Source of the DNA: an uncultured Eubacterium sp. | GTDB taxonomy: Bacteria; Bacillota; Clostridia; Lachnospirales; CAG-274 | Assembly: GCA_900551755.1 (NCBI GenBank) | Contig: URXK01000009.1 | Span: forward strand, 1-64,000 | Direction of reading: 5' to 3' | Length of the DNA stretch: 64,000 nt | Notes under the pieces: model-generated | What the model saw: only the letters and a program-made list of their open reading frames with translations | Told to the model about the DNA's origin: nothing | Databases searched by the model: none | Made by a program: the position numbers and the translations under genes | In this document: in pieces, positions 58,746 through 64,000 of the stretch | Position numbering within the stretch: position 1 is the first letter of the stretch | Layout: every line of letters begins with the position of its first letter

Positions 58746-59648
58746 ATGAAATACATTAATGAGGTTAAAAAAGTGGAAAGTAAATTTGATTTTAAATTAA
58801 AAAAACATATATGGATATGTGAATATGAAAAACTTTGGAAAAAATTAACCCTATTATGTGGGTTAGCAATATATGTTATAATTAGAGGCTCTACAGCACC
58901 AATTATATTTGAAAATGTGATATTAAGTTCTTTATTTTGTAGTGATATAAATGGAGATAAAACTTTATATAATATTGCGATTAGTTTTTTTGCAGCTTAT
59001 ATTTTTTATTTATTACAAGTGTACTATATTGAAAGAAATAATACACTTCGTGCTATGACGGTAACAGCTCTTGATGCCTATAATTTCGTTCATCAAGTAA
59101 AACGATTCTTGTTTGTGTGGGACAAGCTGACAGAAAAAACTTCTGATGGGGTGATTATGGGGGTAGAGAAGGAAACTTTTTACTACAAATGTTCTTTGTA
59201 TCCGCAGATAATATGTGAGGGGAGTGAAAAAGAACTCAAATTAACAGAAAAGAGAATGCTGGAGGATTATTATGCTATAATAAACAACAAGGAATTTCAG
59301 AAAGTAGATATTAATGTTTATAGATTGTTTACCCAAATTGATTTAGGAAATGAGATAAAAAATCTAAGAATGGCATTAATTGGTGGGAAAAAATCAATCG
59401 AAACCAATGCGTCGTTTTTAGAAACATATTCTCCGCAACAGGTAAGGAATATAAATATTATTATCAGTACTATATGTAATATATATGGATTTTCGCAGAT
59501 AGATGAGTTTTCAGTTACAACAGATAAGAAAGAAATCGAAGAATGGAAGGCTCAAGAGATTGAATTGCAAAAAAAGATTTGTAGAAACAAAGAATTTTTT
59601 GATAGTTTACCAGATGAATATTTTGAAAACCTTAAGTCAAAAAAATGA
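58746..59648 (+). CDS. Membrane protein of unknown function inserted in tail operon (moron)
   Basis: A 300-residue protein with two transmembrane helices (about 34-50 and 73-94) and a cytoplasmic helical domain of about 200 residues ending in charged coiled coil. There is no Shine-Dalgarno before the ATG at 58746; GTG at 58773, with GAGG 8 nt upstream, is the better start. It has its own promoter and terminator and splits the baseplate genes, the classic form of a phage moron. Superinfection exclusion or defence is a possible role; no family is recognised. Confidence 0.75.
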   Translation: MKYINEVKKVESKFDFKLKKHIWICEYEKLWKKLTLLCGLAIYVIIRGSTAPIIFENVILSSLFCSDINGDKTLYNIAISFFAAYIFYLLQVYYIERNNTLRAMTVTALDAYNFVHQVKRFLFVWDKLTEKTSDGVIMGVEKETFYYKCSLYPQIICEGSEKELKLTEKRMLEDYYAIINNKEFQKVDINVYRLFTQIDLGNEIKNLRMALIGGKKSIETNASFLETYSPQQVRNINIIISTICNIYGFSQIDEFSVTTDKKEIEEWKAQEIELQKKICRNKEFFDSLPDEYFENLKSKK

Positions 59649-59710
59649 AATTTATCTAAGCAAAAGACTTGTATACTTTTAGCTAGTCTTGTAGTCAAGG
59701 ATAAATTTTT
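59648..59710 (+). terminator. Terminator of the inserted accessory gene
   Basis: AAATTTATC (59648-59656) pairs with GATAAATTT (59700-59708) and ends in T residues; a shorter CTTG/CAAG stem lies within. It closes the moron unit right at the gene's stop. Confidence 0.65.
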
Positions 59711-59746
59711 AAATTTGGATAATATCAGTTTTGCGAGGTGATTTGC

Positions 59747-60478
59747 TTGACATCGATAAAAATGCTTTTAAGCTACAACAACAATGAAAAAGTAATACAG
59801 CTCCCAGTAATTCCAGACAGTTTACCTAGTATTGTTCAAGAACTTGAAAACAGCACAATAACTACACATACAAAAACACTTACGCTCCTTGGCAATAAAA
59901 AGCCGAGGAGTTTTTCTTTGGAGTTATTTTTGCCAACTAAGGATTATGAATTTTGTAAAGGTAATGGTTTTGAAGTATTGGAGTTTATTAAATATGTAAC
60001 AGATAACAAGATACCTGCAAGGCTTGTTATTGTAGACAACTTAACAGAGTTATTAAATATTGCAATAGCTATAAACAGCTATAAATATAACTATGATACT
60101 GCTAAAAATATAAGAGCAACCGTTGACTGTACAGAGTATGTTTTCTTAACAGAGCCTAAGCAATCAGCTAATTCTAATGTTCCCACATTTAAAGATATAA
60201 CTGTCTATTACAATGGTAATTCAGCACAAGTTAAGTCAGCTAATATTAATGGCAGTAATCTTGTTAAAGCAAGGTCTATTGTAGAGCTGCTTGATAGAGA
60301 GTGTTGGTGGAATGCTGATAAAAAGAGAGTTGGTTGCGGTAAAGTGCTATTAGATATACATACAGAATTATATGAGGGTACAGCATATTGCTATATAAGA
60401 GATATTGCTAAAATATTAGGGCTAGAAGTTGAATATAACAACGCCGACAAGTCTATTACTCTAAAGGACGGTGATTAA
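59747..60478 (+). CDS. XkdP-like baseplate protein with copper-amine-oxidase-like C-terminal domain
   Basis: A 243-residue protein from a TTG start 6 nt after GAGGTG. Residues 1-135 match the XkdP N-terminus (LLSYNNNEKVIQLPVIPDSL). The usual C-terminal LysM is absent; instead residues about 147-243 (VYYNGNSAQV, KARSIVELLD, IRDIAKILGLEVEYN) look like a copper-amine-oxidase N-terminal-like domain, often found on cell-wall proteins. Confidence 0.75.
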   Translation: MTSIKMLLSYNNNEKVIQLPVIPDSLPSIVQELENSTITTHTKTLTLLGNKKPRSFSLELFLPTKDYEFCKGNGFEVLEFIKYVTDNKIPARLVIVDNLTELLNIAIAINSYKYNYDTAKNIRATVDCTEYVFLTEPKQSANSNVPTFKDITVYYNGNSAQVKSANINGSNLVKARSIVELLDRECWWNADKKRVGCGKVLLDIHTELYEGTAYCYIRDIAKILGLEVEYNNADKSITLKDGD

Positions 60479-61552
60479 ATGAACTACAATGATGAAATAT
60501 CAGATATTCAATCAGATATGTTAAATGAAATGCCTGATAGCTATTCAAAAATCAAGGGTACTTGGCTATGGGAAATATTCAAGGCTTTTGCTATTAAAAT
60601 ATTTGAATTGCTTGGATTGCTTACAGATACAGCAAACAAACTGAGCATTGAAAATCTGCAGGGTGATGAACTTGATGCTTATGTACGACAATGGACTGAC
60701 CTTGAAAGGAAAACAGCACAAAAGGCAAGTGGATACATTGAAGTTACTGGAAATGGAGTTATTTATTCTGGAACGATAGTTGCTACTGAGGATAATATTC
60801 AATACGAGGTGGTTTCTGATGTTACTATAAATGGAACTGCATCTGTACCTATTGTGGCAATAAATTCAGGTGAAAGCAGCAATACATCAGCCAATACAGT
60901 TACTAAAATAGTAACATCAAATGCTAATGTGAAAAGTATTACAAATCCTAATGCTATTGAGGGCGGAGCTGATGAAGAGACAGACGATGCTTTAAGAGAT
61001 AGATATTATCTTCGCTTATCTATGCCGGCAACAAGTGGAAATAAGGCTCATTACATTTTGTGGGCTAGAGAGTGTAATGGTGTTGGAGGAGCTAAGGCAA
61101 CAAGGGATAAAACTATAAAAAACAAAGTAAATATTTATATATGCGATAATGACGGAGATGTAGCAGACACATCAACAATTAAGGCTGTTCAAGATTATAT
61201 CGACCCTAATGAAAATGGAGATGGCTCTGGTGTTGCTCCGGTGGGAGCTATATGCAAGGTGTATAGTGCAGGAATTAAAGAAATTGATATTAGTGGTATA
61301 GTTGAGTTAGACAATACCTTTGATGCGGACGCAACTCTTGAAAATATCAAAAATGCTATCTTAAAATACTTATCACAGATAAACTTTAACAAGACAGAGC
61401 TTAGTTATGCTAGGCTCTTAAATATTGCCCTAAATAGCGATGGTGTCAATGACATTACTGATTTTAAGCTAAATAATAACTATGTAAATATAAATTGTGC
61501 CGAAACTGAAATATTTTCACTTAACTATTTTGAAATGGAGGTTAAGAAATGA
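60479..61552 (+). CDS. Baseplate J-like protein (XkdT)
   Basis: A 357-residue baseplate J protein: IQSDMLNEMPDSYSKIKGTWL start, the central beta domain with GGADEETDDALRDRYY and AGIKEIDISGIVELD near the C-terminus. It forms the baseplate wedge that triggers contraction. Directly abuts the XkdP-like gene. Confidence 0.92.
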   Translation: MNYNDEISDIQSDMLNEMPDSYSKIKGTWLWEIFKAFAIKIFELLGLLTDTANKLSIENLQGDELDAYVRQWTDLERKTAQKASGYIEVTGNGVIYSGTIVATEDNIQYEVVSDVTINGTASVPIVAINSGESSNTSANTVTKIVTSNANVKSITNPNAIEGGADEETDDALRDRYYLRLSMPATSGNKAHYILWARECNGVGGAKATRDKTIKNKVNIYICDNDGDVADTSTIKAVQDYIDPNENGDGSGVAPVGAICKVYSAGIKEIDISGIVELDNTFDADATLENIKNAILKYLSQINFNKTELSYARLLNIALNSDGVNDITDFKLNNNYVNINCAETEIFSLNYFEMEVKK

Positions 61553-63078
61553 AACAGACAACTAACTATAAATTAAAAAAGCCTGATTATACAGATGTAG
61601 CGGATATTGCAGATATTAACTCTAATATGGATATTTTAGATAAGGAGTTAAAGGAGCATACACACACTAAAACACAAGTGGGACTAGGTAATGTAGATAA
61701 TACAGCAGATAGCGACAAAAATGTGCTGTCTGCAAAAAAATTGGCGACAGCAAGGAAAATCAACGGTACTGTATTTGATGGTACAAGCGATATTACTGTA
61801 TTAGCAAATCAACAGCAAAATATGCTTACAAATGAGAGTTTAGATAACATAGTTGACTGTGGATTTTATTATGCAGCAGGTGGCAATACAGTAACAAATT
61901 TTCCTACAGGTGCAGGGTCTACAGATGATGCAATAACTGTAGGAGGCTTTACTATTAGTGTTACACAATCAGGTGGCACTAGTCGAACACAAATTTTCAC
62001 GAACAATAATGGTATGTGGTTTAGAGTATCAAACAATTTAACTCATAAAACTTGGAATGATTGGGTAAAAATAGGACCTTTCATTTTTGAAGGAACAGGT
62101 AAAAATAGTCTTGTTATTTATAAAAAATATGATGCAGCTTTAATGTGGGCAAAAGGTGACTATGCCTTATCTGCTGGTTTGCGTAATATAGCAAACGGTA
62201 ATTATGCTGCGACAATAGGTGGCATAAGCAATACTGCTTACGGACAATATTCTACAGTTTTTGGTGGTTATAACAATATAGCTGGAAGTGATACTGGAAA
62301 TTCAAACGAAACTAGTGCTTTTGTTGCTGGTGGCAATAATAATATTGCGGTTGCTAAAAATTCTGCAATTTTAGGAGGAAATCACTTAAAAGTAAGTTCA
62401 GCAAATCAGTTCGCTATTGGTCAATATAATAAGTTAAACTCTAGCGGTTTTTTTGTTGTTGGTAACGGTACTTCGGAAACAACTAGGGATAATGCTTTTA
62501 GAGTTGATTCAAATGGTGATTGCTATGGTAAGTCAGCATTTAAGGCAAGTGGTGCAGATTTTGCAGAATATTTTGAATGGGCTGACGGTAACGCTGACAA
62601 TGAAGATAGACGAGGCTTATTTGTTACACTGGATGGCGAAAAAATCCGTCTGGCTAATGCCGATGATGATTATATTCTCGGTGTTGTGTCTGCTACACCT
62701 ACAATAACTGGAGATACACAGTCAGAGGCTTGGAAAGATATGTATCTTAAAGATATATTTGGAGTATTTTTAACAGAGGAGGTAACCGTACCTGAAATAA
62801 CAAGCGAAGAAACAGGAGAAATTGTACCCGAACATACAGAAACACGCTTTATTATTAACCCCGATTATAACTCAGAAAAGCAATATAATAGTAGAGATAA
62901 GAGAAAAGAGTGGGAAGTTATTGGTTTGATTGGTAAATTAATAGTTGTTGATGATGGTACTTGTGTTGCTAATGGTTATTGTAATGTTAGTAACGGAGGC
63001 ATAGCTACAAAATCAAGTGAAGGTTATAGAGTTATGTCAAGACTTGATAGTAATCACATAAAAATAATTTTAAAGTAA
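61549..63078 (+). CDS. Tail fibre with YadA-head-like repeats and self-cleaving G2 peptidase domain
   Basis: A 509-residue fibre. Residues 1-60 bind the baseplate (KQTTNYKLKKPDYTDVADI). A phage-fibre HTHTKTQVGLGNVDNTAD repeat follows. Residues about 205-300 show GG-N-N-I-A-type repeats like trimeric YadA heads. The C-terminal part (SGADFAEYFEWADGN to the end) is a G2-type autoproteolytic domain, which trims itself after trimer folding. It overlaps baseplate J by 4 nt. Likely the host-range determinant. Confidence 0.86.
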   Translation: MKQTTNYKLKKPDYTDVADIADINSNMDILDKELKEHTHTKTQVGLGNVDNTADSDKNVLSAKKLATARKINGTVFDGTSDITVLANQQQNMLTNESLDNIVDCGFYYAAGGNTVTNFPTGAGSTDDAITVGGFTISVTQSGGTSRTQIFTNNNGMWFRVSNNLTHKTWNDWVKIGPFIFEGTGKNSLVIYKKYDAALMWAKGDYALSAGLRNIANGNYAATIGGISNTAYGQYSTVFGGYNNIAGSDTGNSNETSAFVAGGNNNIAVAKNSAILGGNHLKVSSANQFAIGQYNKLNSSGFFVVGNGTSETTRDNAFRVDSNGDCYGKSAFKASGADFAEYFEWADGNADNEDRRGLFVTLDGEKIRLANADDDYILGVVSATPTITGDTQSEAWKDMYLKDIFGVFLTEEVTVPEITSEETGEIVPEHTETRFIINPDYNSEKQYNSRDKRKEWEVIGLIGKLIVVDDGTCVANGYCNVSNGGIATKSSEGYRVMSRLDSNHIKIILK

Positions 63079-63160
63079 CTTATAAACAAATGTCACACTT
63101 TGTCACTTTTGTTGTGTTAAACTAGTTTTGCGATAAAAATCGCAGAAGGGAGAAATGAGA

Positions 63161-63436
63161 ATGGAACAAATTAAGAATTACGAAACAATAAACTTAACAG
63201 CTAATACAGTTGTAGCTAGAGAGTGCGTTAATGCGAGCGAGAGAGTTTACGCAGAAGTAAGCATTATGAACATAAGTGATACAGATGTACTTATCAACAC
63301 ATCAGGTGATTTTAGCGATGGCAAGTATATAACATTGCCGAGTGGCACGGCAATAAATGGCAAGAAGTTTTTAAACAGCTTGACTTTGTATTTTAAAGCT
63401 GATACTGACGGTAAAGTTGTAGTTAGTATTGACTAA
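63161..63436 (+). CDS. Small beta-rich tail-associated protein
   Basis: A 91-residue protein with beta-strand pattern (VYAEVSIMNISDTDVLINTS, LYFKADTDGKVVVSID). The ATG at 63161 is 9 nt from GGGAG; the ATG at 63155 is too close. Between fibre and LRR protein, so likely a fibre accessory or chaperone. A small hairpin TGCGAT-AAAA-ATCGCA is in the gap upstream. Confidence 0.65.
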   Translation: MEQIKNYETINLTANTVVARECVNASERVYAEVSIMNISDTDVLINTSGDFSDGKYITLPSGTAINGKKFLNSLTLYFKADTDGKVVVSID

Positions 63437-63448
63437 GGAGGTGTGTAT

Positions 63449-64000
63449 ATGGGATTTGTGAGTTTTGGTAAAAAGGGTGATGACAAGACACTTGCTGGGC
63501 TGATAGATAAGAGTTTAACAAATATAACGATACCCGACACAGTTACTATAATTGGTGCTTATACTTTCAATAATTGCAATAGGTTAAAAAGTATAATAAT
63601 ACCAGGTGGAATTAAAATCGTCGGTGGTAATGCTTTTAATAATTGTACTGCTTTATCAACTGTAATAATACAAGAGGGGGTTGAAAGTATTAGTGCTTGT
63701 GCGTTCCAAGGTTGTAGTGGATTAACAAGTATTAGTTTACCTTCTAGCGTTAAAAGCGTTGGTGACTATGTTTTTCAAAACTGTAGACAGTTAACAACAT
63801 TAATATTATTACACAATGCTGTAGTTAGTCTTGTCGGTGCAAAAGCTTTAAATAATACACTAATTACTAACGGCACAGGCCACATATATGTACCTAAATC
63901 ACTAATAGACGACTACAAAACAGCTACCAATTGGGTTACTTATGCAGACCAATTCCGAGCTATAGAAGACTACCCGGATATATGTGGAGGTGACGGTAAT
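63449..64000 (+). CDS. BspA-like leucine-rich-repeat protein, 3' end outside window
   Basis: 184 codons with no stop at the edge. AAGGAGGTG precedes the ATG. Repeats of about 23 residues of the LRR_5 type (TIIGAYTFNNCNRLKSIIIP, KIVGGNAFNNCTALSTVII, SISACAFQGCSGLTSISLP) fill residues 28-125, followed by the cap-like IYVPKSLIDDYKTATNW. LRR_5 domains bind surfaces; in a phage tail module it could be a receptor-binding or lysogen surface protein. Confidence 0.85.
   Translation, partial: MGFVSFGKKGDDKTLAGLIDKSLTNITIPDTVTIIGAYTFNNCNRLKSIIIPGGIKIVGGNAFNNCTALSTVIIQEGVESISACAFQGCSGLTSISLPSSVKSVGDYVFQNCRQLTTLILLHNAVVSLVGAKALNNTLITNGTGHIYVPKSLIDDYKTATNWVTYADQFRAIEDYPDICGGDGN

Larger units (their letters stand above)
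29841..64000. mobile_element. Prophage (contractile tail, HK97-type head), right end outside window
   Basis: A continuous phage genome in the usual modular order: serine integrase, lysogeny switch, early and recombination genes, replication, late regulator, HNH and terminase, head, tail and fibre. A tail sheath protein marks a myophage. All structural genes seen are intact, so the element may be inducible. Lysis genes and attR are not in the window, so the size is above 34 kb. Confidence 0.95.

Noticed and set aside
61549..63078. Fibre gene as target of a diversity-generating retroelement
   Set aside because: No reverse transcriptase gene and no template repeat were seen; the window ends soon after, so this holds only for the visible part.

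Overview
This window is AT-rich DNA from an anaerobic Firmicute of class Clostridia. The supporting signs are strong AGA, TTA and ATA codon use, Gram-positive promoters of the TTGACA-17-TATAAT type, a cysteine T-box, Mini-RNase III, a BlaI/BlaR1-type pair, an archaeal-type phosphoglycerate mutase, a HydE-like radical SAM protein and a SpoIID-like gene. A gut Lachnospiraceae-type bacterium fits, but I cannot name genus or species.

Positions 1-29840 are host chromosome. After two tandem tRNA-Lys(CTT) genes come rpsB-tsf, a small XRE regulator and dinB. Next is a BlaI/BlaR1-like locus (3868-6847) with two mirror-image divergent promoters, each with the same 9-mer over its -10 box; it faces two exported proteins of unknown function and ends in a small exported peptide. 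Then follow ilvE, a HydE-like gene, a block of palindromic intergenic repeats, gltX, a MoxR-DUF58-transglutaminase-like operon whose last protein lacks the catalytic Cys and His, and a T-box-controlled cysE-cysS-mrnC-rlmB run followed by mrp. The rest includes an FAH-family enzyme, an RpiB-like protein, a well-supported small RNA gene without an ORF (22665-22817), a CLC-F-like channel gene, apgM, an exported transglutaminase with an intact triad, a GNAT gene behind a possible leader-peptide attenuator, an HD protein and a DUF624 protein.

From about 29841 to beyond the right edge lies a prophage of at least 34 kb. A large serine integrase sits 17 bp from where a SpoIID-like host gene stops inside its conserved domain, so the prophage most likely interrupts that gene. 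The left arm runs leftward: integrase, a membrane-anchored DEDDh exonuclease, a zinc-ribbon membrane protein, ImmA-type protease and repressor. A Cro-like gene diverges from the repressor, and three TTACC-N6-(G/T)GTAA operators lie between them. The early region holds an odd cassette (34605-36231) with convergent overlapping genes, an antisense promoter and a 27-bp-stem RNA. After it come small early genes, a DNA methyltransferase, YqaJ exonuclease, RecT, SSB, a DnaD-like initiator, RusA and an ArpU-like late regulator.

The late region (43419 onward) encodes HNH nuclease, terminase, an HK97-type head (portal, ClpP-like protease, capsid, connectors) and a contractile tail (sheath, tube, baseplate), so this is a myophage with an HK97-type head. 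The tail chaperone is made with a textbook -1 frameshift signal. The tail genes are in an unusual order, and a gene with its own promoter and terminator (58687-59710) interrupts them. Lysis genes and the right attachment site are not in the window. The prophage uses many TTG, GTG and apparently ATT/ATA start codons, whereas nearly all host genes here start with ATG.
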